DNA of 64,000 bases from Aminicenans sp964648465 (GTDB lineage Bacteria > Acidobacteriota > Aminicenantia > Aminicenantales > Aminicenantaceae), in the NCBI GenBank assembly GCA_964648465.1, contig CAZYMU010000005.1, positions 1 to 64,000 of the forward strand, read 5' to 3'. Made by a program: the position numbers and the translations under genes. Below the pieces are notes generated by a model that was not told the origin of the DNA, made no database searches, and saw only the letters and a program-made list of their open reading frames with translations. Numbering within the stretch: the stretch's first letter is position 1; each line of letters opens with the position of its first letter. Positions 34,010 through 42,751 of this stretch are shown here, in pieces.

Positions 34010-35293
34010 TTAAGTCAAAATCCTTTGCTTCCTCATTTTATTAATCGCAAAAAAAGCTATCAGAAGACTTTGAACAAAAAATACTATCAAAGTCGAATAT
34101 GCAATACCGATTAATCCGAATTTATAGAAAAATATGATATTTAAAGGGATATTTATAAGAGCTGTTATTGTATATACAATCAAAAGAAGGTGTTCATAAT
34201 GGACCGCCTGAAGATATGTCGTTAAGGGAAGAGTAAAAAATGCAAATGCAAGGTAAAACACAAGATACTTCAGTATATATCCCGAATAAATGTATTTCAT
34301 CCCAAATACTAAGATTACAAGATCTTGGATAAAAAACGAGATGAGAACACAACCGGCAAACACAACCAGAAACAATATCAAGGAGTAAGTGAATAACTTC
34401 TGTATTTTTATTGTATTGGATTTTAAAAATTTTACTGCAATTGGGAAAAAAGCTATAGCGATAATATTTCTTAACATTAAGCCTTCTTTCCCGATTTCAT
34501 GTGCAACACCATATATCCCAACGTTAGTTGAGGTAGACAAAAAAGAAATCATCAGCAGATCAATCTTTATGGCTAAAGTATTAATAAATCCCATGAGGGA
34601 AAAAATAAGCACTGCTTTTAGAATATCTGACCTAAGGTTAAACTTAAAATTAAATTTAAATTTCACCAATTTCCTTGAGCAAAAATAATTAATAACCAAA
34701 ACAGAAAACTTTGATGTCAAATTGACCAATAAAATTATTAAGACTCCAGCTTTCATGTAGAGAAATAATATCGAAAATCCTGTTGCTAAAATTCTGGTCA
34801 ACACTGAAAAATAAGCAAGATACTGCATTCTTTCCGTTGTTTGATAAATGGTACTCAAATAGGAATCCAGTCCAAAATAGATAATTTCAGTACTAAAAAT
34901 TATGATAAGGACCTTTGTAGTAATAGGATATTTTGTAAAAAAACTAGCCCCGATGCATAAGCCAAGAGTAATAATTATAAATATCAACCTGAACCCAACA
35001 GCATCATCCAAAATTTCACGGAATGAATCAATTTTTTTGCTTCCCTCTCTTACGATGACTCTTGATAGGCCGTTAAGAACAAAAAGATGGAAAAAAAGCA
35101 CAAAAGCTATAACTGTTGCATAAACACCATATTTTTCAGGCCCAAACAGCCGGGCAATAAATATAAAACCTACAAGCCCTACTGCCTGGGAAACAACATT
35201 TCCCACACCCATATAAGATGCATTTTTAATTCCATTTAAAAATGCAGAAGTTGGCCTCTTTGATTCTTTAATTTTATCCTTGATTGAGTACAT
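34010..35293 (-). CDS. Wzx-type polysaccharide flippase (MOP superfamily)
   Basis: 427 aa with 12 predicted helices. The MOP/MATE-like start YMGVGNVVSQAVGLVGFIFIARLFGPEKYGVYATV is typical of polysaccharide flippases. Charged residues are sparse in the helices, and the C-terminus is basic (KMRKQR). It moves undecaprenyl-linked oligosaccharide units from the inner to the outer face of the cytoplasmic membrane. It is the only clear Wzx in the window, so both initiating transferases may feed it. Confidence 0.9.
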   Translation of the reverse strand: MYSIKDKIKESKRPTSAFLNGIKNASYMGVGNVVSQAVGLVGFIFIARLFGPEKYGVYATVIAFVLFFHLFVLNGLSRVIVREGSKKIDSFREILDDAVGFRLIFIIITLGLCIGASFFTKYPITTKVLIIIFSTEIIYFGLDSYLSTIYQTTERMQYLAYFSVLTRILATGFSILFLYMKAGVLIILLVNLTSKFSVLVINYFCSRKLVKFKFNFKFNLRSDILKAVLIFSLMGFINTLAIKIDLLMISFLSTSTNVGIYGVAHEIGKEGLMLRNIIAIAFFPIAVKFLKSNTIKIQKLFTYSLILFLVVFAGCVLISFFIQDLVILVFGMKYIYSGYILKYLVFYLAFAFFTLPLTTYLQAVHYEHLLLIVYTITALINIPLNIIFFYKFGLIGIAYSTLIVFFVQSLLIAFFAINKMRKQRILT

Positions 35294-35371
35294 TATAAAA
35301 TTAGGCCAGGCATCTTATTTTATTTCATTATGATATTTATATTTATTATTGGTTTTAAATTCATTAACACT

Positions 35372-37294
35372 TCAGTCTATATATTTCCTCTGCCATAATT
35401 CAAGGTTAACAGCTCTCCATAGAGGTCGGCTGGCATTAATTGTTCCTTTCTTATGTTTCTCAAACATCTCTTTTAAATTCTTTATGTTATAAAAACCTCT
35501 TTTCTCAATAGAATCGGAATGAATTATATCCGCAATCCATGTACTCAATTCGCCCCTGAACCAGACAGCCTCGGGAGTTATAAAACCTATTTTATCTGTC
35601 CTGTTCAAAACAGATTGAGGGATATTTTCCTTTAATGCTTCCCTTAAAACATATTTGCTCAAACCTTTTCTTACTTTTAAGTTGTCAGGGAGTGAGAACA
35701 CAAACGAAACAAACCTGTAATCCAAAAAAGGCATCCTTGATTCAAGACTGTGAGCCATAGAATTCCTATCAGCATATCTGATTAAGGCTGGCAGCCCATC
35801 ATAAGTAAAAACTTCATAAAGCCGCTGCTTAAGACGAGAATTAAACATTTTTTTTACAGGAACATGAGAAAGCGAAACCTTTTTAAAACAACTCTTATTT
35901 ATCCATTTTAAACTATATTGAGGATCTTTTACTCTCGCTAGAGCAATCATTCCTCTATGAGTGAAAAAACCGGAAAATCCCATCATAAGGTTAGATATAA
36001 ATCCAAGCGCTGACTTCGAATCATAAAATGTTTCCTTAATACAGCTTAAGATTTTCAACCTCTTAATAAGTTCAGCCCAATATACAATCTTAAAATAAGG
36101 ATAGCCTGCAAGTTGTTCATCAGCTCCTTGTCCATCAAGAGTAACTGTAATCCCGCATTGTTTAGCAAGCTGAAAGACTTTCCACTGTGCATACATGCTG
36201 GTGGATGTAAATGGTTCATCATGAACGTTGATAACCGATTCCAGGTCATCTAGAAGGCTTTTACCGTCAAGTGACATTTTATGGGACGTAACAGAAAATT
36301 CTTTCACTACTTCATCTATATACTTAGATTCATCATACTCAAATCCCCGATGAACGATTGAAAAAGTTTTTTGCTTTTCTTTCTCCATATAAAGATTCAC
36401 CAAAGAAACAACCGCTGTGCTATCAAGACCACCCGAAAGACAGCTCCCTACCGGCACATCGCTTCTCAATCTCAACTTCACTGAAGAAAGTAAAAGTTCT
36501 CTGAATTTTTCAAATATATCTTTATCATTTTCAGGAGGTTCTGAAAGATTCTCCGGTAAGTTCCACCATTTATATACTTTCAGATTGCACCCTAGATTCA
36601 AATCTATTTCAAAGAAATGCCCGGCTTCAAGCTCATGTATTCCCTTGAAAAACGTATATTTCGAAGTATTTACCCTTGAAAATAATAGATAATCCTTGGC
36701 AACCGGTAAAAACAGTTCTCTGGATATCCACGGCAATTTAAGGAGTGCTTTTATCTCTGATGCAAAAGAAAAATATTCCTTTGAATCATTATAATAGAAA
36801 GGCTTTATTCCGAACCGATCTCTTGCCCCAAATATGCATTTTTTTTCAATATCATAGATGACAAATGCCCACATCCCGTTGAATCTATGCAAACAATCCT
36901 TTCCCCATTTGTGATAGGCTTTTATGATAACTTCGGTATCTGAACGAGTATTGAATTTATATCCGTATTTCTCTAATTCTTCTCTAATTTCAATATAATT
37001 AAAGATTTCTCCATTGTGGACTATCCAAAGGTTTTTTTCCTCATTTGTCATGGGCTGAGAAGCAGAGTCAGATAAATCAATTATGGAGAGTCTCCTGTGA
37101 CAAAATCCAATATCGCCTTTGATTCGAACATTGTCATTTCGTTTGAACAAATCCAATGAAGAACTCTGGGAATTAAAAACTATTAACTTTTCCTCATCAG
37201 GTCCTCTATGAGACAAACTTTCAGCCATGGCGAAAAGCAAAGACTTTTCTATCCTGTTTCTGTTCTTGCTTATTATCCCTGCTATTCCGCACAT
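35372..37294 (-). CDS. asnB: Asparagine synthase (glutamine-hydrolysing) family amidotransferase
   Basis: 640 aa. The class II glutamine amidotransferase domain begins with catalytic Cys2 (MCGIAGII) and has RGPDEE, HRRLSIIDLS and WIVHNGEIFNYIEIREEL. The synthetase domain has the PP-loop SCLSGGLDSTA (near 288) and DGQGADEQLAGYPYFK. In polysaccharide loci such enzymes usually amidate a sugar carboxylate rather than aspartate. Given the UDP-GlcNAc3NAcA-type genes nearby, amidation of a uronic acid is a reasonable inference. A 78-bp AT-rich gap separates it from the flippase gene downstream. Confidence 0.92.
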   Translation of the reverse strand: MCGIAGIISKNRNRIEKSLLFAMAESLSHRGPDEEKLIVFNSQSSSLDLFKRNDNVRIKGDIGFCHRRLSIIDLSDSASQPMTNEEKNLWIVHNGEIFNYIEIREELEKYGYKFNTRSDTEVIIKAYHKWGKDCLHRFNGMWAFVIYDIEKKCIFGARDRFGIKPFYYNDSKEYFSFASEIKALLKLPWISRELFLPVAKDYLLFSRVNTSKYTFFKGIHELEAGHFFEIDLNLGCNLKVYKWWNLPENLSEPPENDKDIFEKFRELLLSSVKLRLRSDVPVGSCLSGGLDSTAVVSLVNLYMEKEKQKTFSIVHRGFEYDESKYIDEVVKEFSVTSHKMSLDGKSLLDDLESVINVHDEPFTSTSMYAQWKVFQLAKQCGITVTLDGQGADEQLAGYPYFKIVYWAELIKRLKILSCIKETFYDSKSALGFISNLMMGFSGFFTHRGMIALARVKDPQYSLKWINKSCFKKVSLSHVPVKKMFNSRLKQRLYEVFTYDGLPALIRYADRNSMAHSLESRMPFLDYRFVSFVFSLPDNLKVRKGLSKYVLREALKENIPQSVLNRTDKIGFITPEAVWFRGELSTWIADIIHSDSIEKRGFYNIKNLKEMFEKHKKGTINASRPLWRAVNLELWQRKYID

Positions 37295-37305
37295 TTTAAA
37301 TAACC

Positions 37306-38463
37306 TTAAAAAACACCTTCAAAAATTTTTTCTACTCTATTATCCCAAGTATATTTAATAACATCACCCTTTGCTTTTTTCCCCAATTTTTCCGCCAGAT
37401 CTCTATCATTCCTTAATAACAAAACAGCCTCGGCCCATTCATTTATATTATCCGGCATGACAAGAAGAGAATTTTCTCTATCACAGAGGACTTCTTCTAG
37501 AACTTTAATTCGAGAAGCAATGATCGGCTTCCCCGATGCCATATACTCAAACATCTTAAGAGGAGACATGAAGGCTGCAGTATCATGTTTTTTCTGGCGG
37601 TGCAAAACCTTTTTCTGATAAGGCATCAATAAGACATCAGCAGCCTGTGAAAAAACAGGAATTTTTTTATGAGGCATAAATCCTTTAACAATAACATTGT
37701 CAATATTTAGTTTTGCAACCTTTCTTCTTAACAAATTCAAATATTTCCCTTCTCCCCCTACAATAACAAAGAAAACATCTTTTAAAACCACAGCTAAATT
37801 AAGAATTATCTCAATCCCTCTCCCTTCAAATAAACTCCCGGTGTAACCGGCAATAAAAGCAGTTTCAGGCAGGTTTAAATCCATCCTTGCTTCATGCTTG
37901 GATAGAGTAATCTTAAAATTCCTTAAATCAACCCCATCATGAGCAGTAATACATGGCTTTCCGTACAACACATCTCCAAAACGAGATTCCAGTAATTCGT
38001 TTAAGCTTTTTGAAATATATACGACCTTTTTCAAATTCGGACTGCGCAGTACTTTCCCCATCAAAAATTCCCGAAACCAGTTATTTGGAAGTTCATGAAG
38101 CTCAAAAATAAAAGACCGTTTTAACATTTTTGCAAGGAACGCATTGAAAACATCTCTTGTATAAAGCAAATCTGTCTGCTCCTCCCGGATATAAAAAAAA
38201 GCTTTGACTAAAAAGAAAATTCTTCCAAATACCCTGATGTTAAAACATTTTATTTTCTTTATATTAAAAGGATACTGGATATTGTAATAATCAAAGATTT
38301 CCTCTGCGTTTTCTCTCGCATCAGAAACAAGAGATACATCGAGCCCAATTTTTTGGATTGCCTGGCACATTTTCACTATGTTAACCGTATGAGCTGCCCT
38401 GGATGGCAATCGTGCAAATGTCAGGAAAATTATTTTATTATAAGACACAGATTTATTAGCCAA
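37306..38463 (-). CDS. Glycosyltransferase, GT4 family
   Basis: 385 aa, GT-B. The start IIFLTFARLPSRAAHTVNIVKMC is a GT4 acceptor region. The donor domain has FIAGYTGSLFEGRGIEIILNLA, VIVKGFMPHKKIPVFSQAADVLLMPY and the nucleotide site MSPLKMFEYMASGKPIIAS. It is translationally coupled to the next GT4 upstream (8-bp overlap). The sugar is unknown. Confidence 0.9.
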   Translation of the reverse strand: MANKSVSYNKIIFLTFARLPSRAAHTVNIVKMCQAIQKIGLDVSLVSDARENAEEIFDYYNIQYPFNIKKIKCFNIRVFGRIFFLVKAFFYIREEQTDLLYTRDVFNAFLAKMLKRSFIFELHELPNNWFREFLMGKVLRSPNLKKVVYISKSLNELLESRFGDVLYGKPCITAHDGVDLRNFKITLSKHEARMDLNLPETAFIAGYTGSLFEGRGIEIILNLAVVLKDVFFVIVGGEGKYLNLLRRKVAKLNIDNVIVKGFMPHKKIPVFSQAADVLLMPYQKKVLHRQKKHDTAAFMSPLKMFEYMASGKPIIASRIKVLEEVLCDRENSLLVMPDNINEWAEAVLLLRNDRDLAEKLGKKAKGDVIKYTWDNRVEKIFEGVF

Positions 38464-39505
38464 GAATATTATCCCATATACTTTTGTTATATTCTAAAGA
38501 GAATTCTTCTTCTTTTTCCTTAATCGTATTTAGAGCATTTCCGGACATTTTTTTATACAATTCATTATCTTCTAGCAGTTTAATAACCTTTAAAGCAAAT
38601 CCTTCGATATCAAAAGGTTTAACAATAAAGGCATTATATTCATCATTTGCAACTTCTAAGATGTCCCCCACATCAGGAACAATACAGGGCAGTCCCATAG
38701 ACATGGCCTCAATAACAGCTACTGGCAAACCTTCTGCTTCAGATGTCATCAAAAACAGTTTACTTTTAATTAAATAAGAATAGACATCTTTTACAATGCC
38801 GGAAAAAGTGACATTCGCATCCAGCCCCATCTTGTGCTTCATTTTCTCATAGAATGTCCTTCTTTTATCTCCTCCTAGCATCACTGCTTTGATATTCGGA
38901 TATTTCTTCTTGATCCTCAAAATAACCTTAAGAAAAACATCTATCCTCTTTACCTTTGTAAAATCAGCAATACATATAACACTAATCTCCTTATTTCCAT
39001 TATATAATTCTCTATATTCCTTAGGAGGAGAGTAAATATTATTAGGAATAAAAAATTTATTTTCTTGTTTTATTATATTACCAATTCTTATTTTGGAACG
39101 GATTCCTCTTAACCCAATATTTTTTGCTTTACTTAGAAGTTTTTTAAAAATTCTCGGGTGTTTTTCAATAAAATCAACGTCATTTCCTATGAGAAGTTGA
39201 ACAACAGGCTTTTTAAAAATTCTCCCAATCCAGCAGGCAAAAATACCATGAGGACGAAGATATATACCAATAACATAATCTATCTCTTTAAAAAGACAAA
39301 CATAGAATCCATAAATGAACTTTATGAATTCCCGTAAAAAAAGCACATCTAATAAAAGCGGTGGACTTAATGATTTGACTTTGTCGTGCTGGAGTCGAGA
39401 ATTCCTTACGAGATAAACTTCTTTTATTTTTTCAAGAGAAACTAAAGGAGAAATTTTGCTTAATAATTTTTTATCTGACAATCCAGAAAAAATTAGAATA
39501 TTCAT
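38456..39505 (-). CDS. Glycosyltransferase, GT4 family
   Basis: 349 aa. The N-terminal part is short and the C-terminal GT4 domain clear: VICIADFTKVKRIDVFLKVIL, VTFSGIVKDVYSYLIKSKLFL and the donor motif MTSEAEGLPVAVIEAMSMGLPCIVPDVGD. It lies 1 bp from the DUF354 gene and overlaps the following GT4, so these act in one assembly line. It probably adds an inner or middle residue of the repeat unit. Confidence 0.9.
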   Translation of the reverse strand: MNILIFSGLSDKKLLSKISPLVSLEKIKEVYLVRNSRLQHDKVKSLSPPLLLDVLFLREFIKFIYGFYVCLFKEIDYVIGIYLRPHGIFACWIGRIFKKPVVQLLIGNDVDFIEKHPRIFKKLLSKAKNIGLRGIRSKIRIGNIIKQENKFFIPNNIYSPPKEYRELYNGNKEISVICIADFTKVKRIDVFLKVILRIKKKYPNIKAVMLGGDKRRTFYEKMKHKMGLDANVTFSGIVKDVYSYLIKSKLFLMTSEAEGLPVAVIEAMSMGLPCIVPDVGDILEVANDEYNAFIVKPFDIEGFALKVIKLLEDNELYKKMSGNALNTIKEKEEEFSLEYNKSIWDNILG

Positions 39506-39506
39506 A

Positions 39507-40529
39507 TTAATTAAGAGAATTAAAGAAATTAATCAACCATTCCAGAAAATTTATTTTCTCTTTAAGCATTATATTTCTCTTTGTCTGCCACTCGTCAAAA
39601 AAATTTCTTTCTTTTAGTAATTCGTTCACCTTTGCGAGCATCTTATCTTCCTGGCCCGGTCTATATCCATAAGTAAGCCCATATTTATGTTCCATCTCCT
39701 CTAGAACAGCTATTCTACCAACAAAGGAATTATATCGAATCGACGGCACTCCCAGAGCTGCAGCCTCCATAGTCATAGATTGGGAATCAGAAATTAACAT
39801 CTTGGAAAATGCTAGAAGATTATGCATATCCCAGGGCTTTATCTTTTGGTCTTTGATATTTTCTCTGCTGCTGACTAGAGTATAGTCTTTAATTAAATTC
39901 TGAACTCTATCCCAAGTTTCTCCTATTAAACCTTTTATTTTGAAATCATGATGAGCTTTCAAAGCAGAATTTCTTACAATAATATAATTTCGCGGCGTCA
40001 ATCCGTAGTATTTTAAAACAGCAGCGTCAGGAGAAAAATTCCCAGGATGAAGGTAAGCCAGTTCATGGTAAGAATCATGGACAATCCTTTTTTTGCTCCA
40101 TTTCTTATACCTGAGACAGGAAGGAACCACAATTCCTGTAGCAAATGGATAAGTCAAAACAGTAAAAACAGGAACAATATCATCATCATCCTCTTCAAAT
40201 ACAAATGATCTGACTTTGTACAAGGCTGAAAGATGAGCAATAGAATAAGAAGTTCCAAATGCAAACTCAAAATGATATTTTTTATGGAGCTTAAAGATTT
40301 TAAAATCTCTTCTTGTCAATTCCCCAAGGAGACCAAGAGGCCCAGTTCCTGCAGTGCTCAGAGAAATCGAGTCTATCTTATAATGTTTTAACAAGTCATT
40401 TGTGACATCTTTGTCCCGGGATACAACTATAACGTTATGTCTTCTTTCCTTAAGATATCGTATAAAATTCTTAAATAAATGGACATGAGCCGGGTGGCCA
40501 ATGTCGAATAGAACACTTCTTTCAGTCAA
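39507..40529 (-). CDS. DUF354-family glycosyltransferase-like protein
   Basis: 340 aa. The N-terminal FDIGHPAHVHLFKNFIRYL and C-terminal LISDSQSMTMEAAALGVPSIRYNSF identify DUF354, a GT-B-like family related to UDP-GlcNAc 2-epimerase folds and common next to WecB in surface-glycan loci. Function is not established experimentally. It overlaps the GT2 gene by 4 bp. Confidence 0.87.
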   Translation of the reverse strand: MTERSVLFDIGHPAHVHLFKNFIRYLKERRHNVIVVSRDKDVTNDLLKHYKIDSISLSTAGTGPLGLLGELTRRDFKIFKLHKKYHFEFAFGTSYSIAHLSALYKVRSFVFEEDDDDIVPVFTVLTYPFATGIVVPSCLRYKKWSKKRIVHDSYHELAYLHPGNFSPDAAVLKYYGLTPRNYIIVRNSALKAHHDFKIKGLIGETWDRVQNLIKDYTLVSSRENIKDQKIKPWDMHNLLAFSKMLISDSQSMTMEAAALGVPSIRYNSFVGRIAVLEEMEHKYGLTYGYRPGQEDKMLAKVNELLKERNFFDEWQTKRNIMLKEKINFLEWLINFFNSLN

Positions 40530-41509
40530 ACTTTTATATCCTCTCCCTCTGGTTGGTTTTTATAATGCTCTTTTCTCTTAAAATACAACAACTGTTCCTG
40601 ATTCATTCTCATCCGGCTGAAAGTTTCCATAAATACCCCTGCAATTATCATAAACATTGCCAGGATAAAAGAAGAAAACGAAAGTACCCCAGCCCATGTA
40701 TGCGGCTTAAAAGCTCCGGTTCGAATATAGTGAACCAAAAAGAAGGCTCCAAACAGAATCCCAATTATAACAAACAATATGCTTACAAAAACCATCAATC
40801 TTAAAGGCTTATAATCCCTGAAAGCACTGATAATAATTCTTAAAGTATTAAATCCGTATTTAAAAAGATTTGATGCAACTTTAGACTTACCAAACTCCCT
40901 TTCGCCCTTTACCTTGACAGGGACCTCAGTGATTGCAACATTTTTTGAGGCTAGATCTATAAAAATCTCTTGAGTATATGTAAATTTCCCGAATAGATTC
41001 ATTCGTAAAGCCGCATCTCTGGAATAAGCTCTGAAGCCACACGAGACGTCGTAAAACTTTTTTTTAACAATCTTACTTATGATAAATGACATAAATTTGT
41101 TTCCAGCTACCTTGATTCTGGGCATCTCAGGAAAAAAATCATCCGACTTAAAACGTGAAGCCGTTACCATTCCAGAATCTCCTTTCATAATAGGAGCAAT
41201 TAATTTAGAAATATCTTCAGGATCAAACTGTCCATCCGCATCGATATTTGCAATGACATCTGCACCTTTTTCCAGTGCCCTTTCAAGACCATCCTTAAAA
41301 GTCACTCCTAATCCCAAATTGCAGGGATGTGTTATGACTTCTGCTCCTTTGTTTCTTGCTATCTCCCCGGTCCTGTCAGTTGAGCCATCATCGACTACAA
41401 CAATATCAATTTTGTCGACACCATTGATTCTCTTAGGTATTCCATCAAGAATTCCGGCGATACCTTTTTCTTCATTAAAGGCTGGAATAGTAATGACTAG
41501 CTTTTTCAT
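40526..41509 (-). CDS. Glycosyltransferase family 2 (DPM1/DPMS-like) with C-terminal membrane helices
   Basis: 327 aa. The GT-A domain has ITIPAFNEEKGI, IVVDDGSTDRTGEIARNKGA, the metal-binding NIDADGQFDPEDI (DAD) and VSCGFRAYSRDAA. Two helices follow (LMVFVSILFVIIGILFGAF; FSSFILAMFMIIAGVFME). This layout is typical of polyprenyl-phosphate sugar synthases and ArnC/GtrB-like enzymes, which make lipid-phosphate-sugar donors for periplasmic transferases such as the GT-C-like protein in this locus. Confidence 0.9.
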   Translation of the reverse strand: MKKLVITIPAFNEEKGIAGILDGIPKRINGVDKIDIVVVDDGSTDRTGEIARNKGAEVITHPCNLGLGVTFKDGLERALEKGADVIANIDADGQFDPEDISKLIAPIMKGDSGMVTASRFKSDDFFPEMPRIKVAGNKFMSFIISKIVKKKFYDVSCGFRAYSRDAALRMNLFGKFTYTQEIFIDLASKNVAITEVPVKVKGEREFGKSKVASNLFKYGFNTLRIIISAFRDYKPLRLMVFVSILFVIIGILFGAFFLVHYIRTGAFKPHTWAGVLSFSSFILAMFMIIAGVFMETFSRMRMNQEQLLYFKRKEHYKNQPEGEDIKV

Positions 41510-41560
41510 AAGATACCTTCCTTTATTTATTTAAAATTTCAATTTAAAATTGAAAAGAAT

Positions 41561-42742
41561 TCATTGTGTTTTATATTTTTTCACTAATGAAGAAATGGCA
41601 TAGAAAATCCGCTCTGCAGTACGGCCATCACCAAAGTGAGCCGCATCATACTCACTTTTGTATGATTGAGACACAGCCCTAATGATTTTATTCTTAACAG
41701 CTCCCGTTAGGATATTTATTCCCTTTTCCAAGGTTTCTACCCATTCTGTTTCTTCACGCATTGTAACACAAGGCACCTTAAAAAAATAAGCTTCTTTCTG
41801 CATTCCTCCAGAGTCAGTCAATATCTTTTTCGCATTTTTCTCCAGAATAAGCATGTCAACATATCCTACAGGATCTATTAATTTCACATAATGAGAAGAG
41901 GAAGGGAATATATTAAACAGTTCTAATTTTTTCTTTGTTCTTGGATGAACAGGAAAAACTACTGGCCATGTCTTGCTGACTTCCATAAATGTGTCTAAAA
42001 TGCTTTTCAATCTCTCTATATTATCGGTGTTACTGGCTCGGTGAACTGTTGCAAGGTAATATTTTTTTGGCTCTAACTTAAGCTCCCTTAAAATACTTGA
42101 TTTTCTTCCAGAAATCTCCAATGCGAGTAAAGCAGCATCATACATTATATCGCCAACATTCATCACTACGGGAAAATTAGATATAGAGCCGGAGAATTCC
42201 TTTGCTTCACAACCTGTCAACTTTCCCTCGTTTAAAACATTCTTGAATCCTTCTTTTATAAGATTTTTGCAGGCATTTTCTGTTGGACAAAAAAGGATAT
42301 CCGAACAATGATCAGTTAAAATCCGGTTAATTTCCTCAGGCATTCTTCTGTTATGGCTTCTCAATCCGGATTCAACATGAGCAAGAGGGATGCCGAGTTT
42401 TGAAGATGCTAGGGCACCGGCGAGAGTTGAATTTGTATCTCCATAGACTAATACGAAGTCCGGCTTTTCATTTATTAAAGCTTCTTCTATTCTTTTTACC
42501 ATTTCTCCTGTTTGTATACCATGAGAAGCTGAACCGACTTCAAGATTATAATCAGGTTCTGGAATACCAAGCTCATTAAAAATTAGTTTGTCCATCTTGT
42601 AATCATAATGCTGCCCGGTATGAACTGTTATATGTTCAATGTGTTTATCAGGGCGCAATTGATTCTTTGCATGAACAGCTATAACTAAAGGAGACAGTTT
42701 AATGAACTGGGGTCTAGCACCTACAATACTTACTATTTTCAT
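41561..42742 (-). CDS. wecB: UDP-N-acetylglucosamine 2-epimerase (non-hydrolysing) family
   Basis: 393 aa. Family motifs are IVGARPQFIKLSPL at the start, HTGQHYDYKMD, VYGDTNSTLAGALA, HVESGLRSHNRRMPEEINR and LTDSGGMQKEA, with catalytic-site Asp, Glu and His residues all visible. It converts UDP-GlcNAc to UDP-ManNAc, or acts as WbpI on UDP-GlcNAc(3NAc)A. The adjoining WlbA-WbpD fusion makes the WbpI-like role plausible. Confidence 0.9.
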   Translation of the reverse strand: MKIVSIVGARPQFIKLSPLVIAVHAKNQLRPDKHIEHITVHTGQHYDYKMDKLIFNELGIPEPDYNLEVGSASHGIQTGEMVKRIEEALINEKPDFVLVYGDTNSTLAGALASSKLGIPLAHVESGLRSHNRRMPEEINRILTDHCSDILFCPTENACKNLIKEGFKNVLNEGKLTGCEAKEFSGSISNFPVVMNVGDIMYDAALLALEISGRKSSILRELKLEPKKYYLATVHRASNTDNIERLKSILDTFMEVSKTWPVVFPVHPRTKKKLELFNIFPSSSHYVKLIDPVGYVDMLILEKNAKKILTDSGGMQKEAYFFKVPCVTMREETEWVETLEKGINILTGAVKNKIIRAVSQSYKSEYDAAHFGDGRTAERIFYAISSLVKKYKTQ

Positions 42743-42751
42743 CTCTATTCC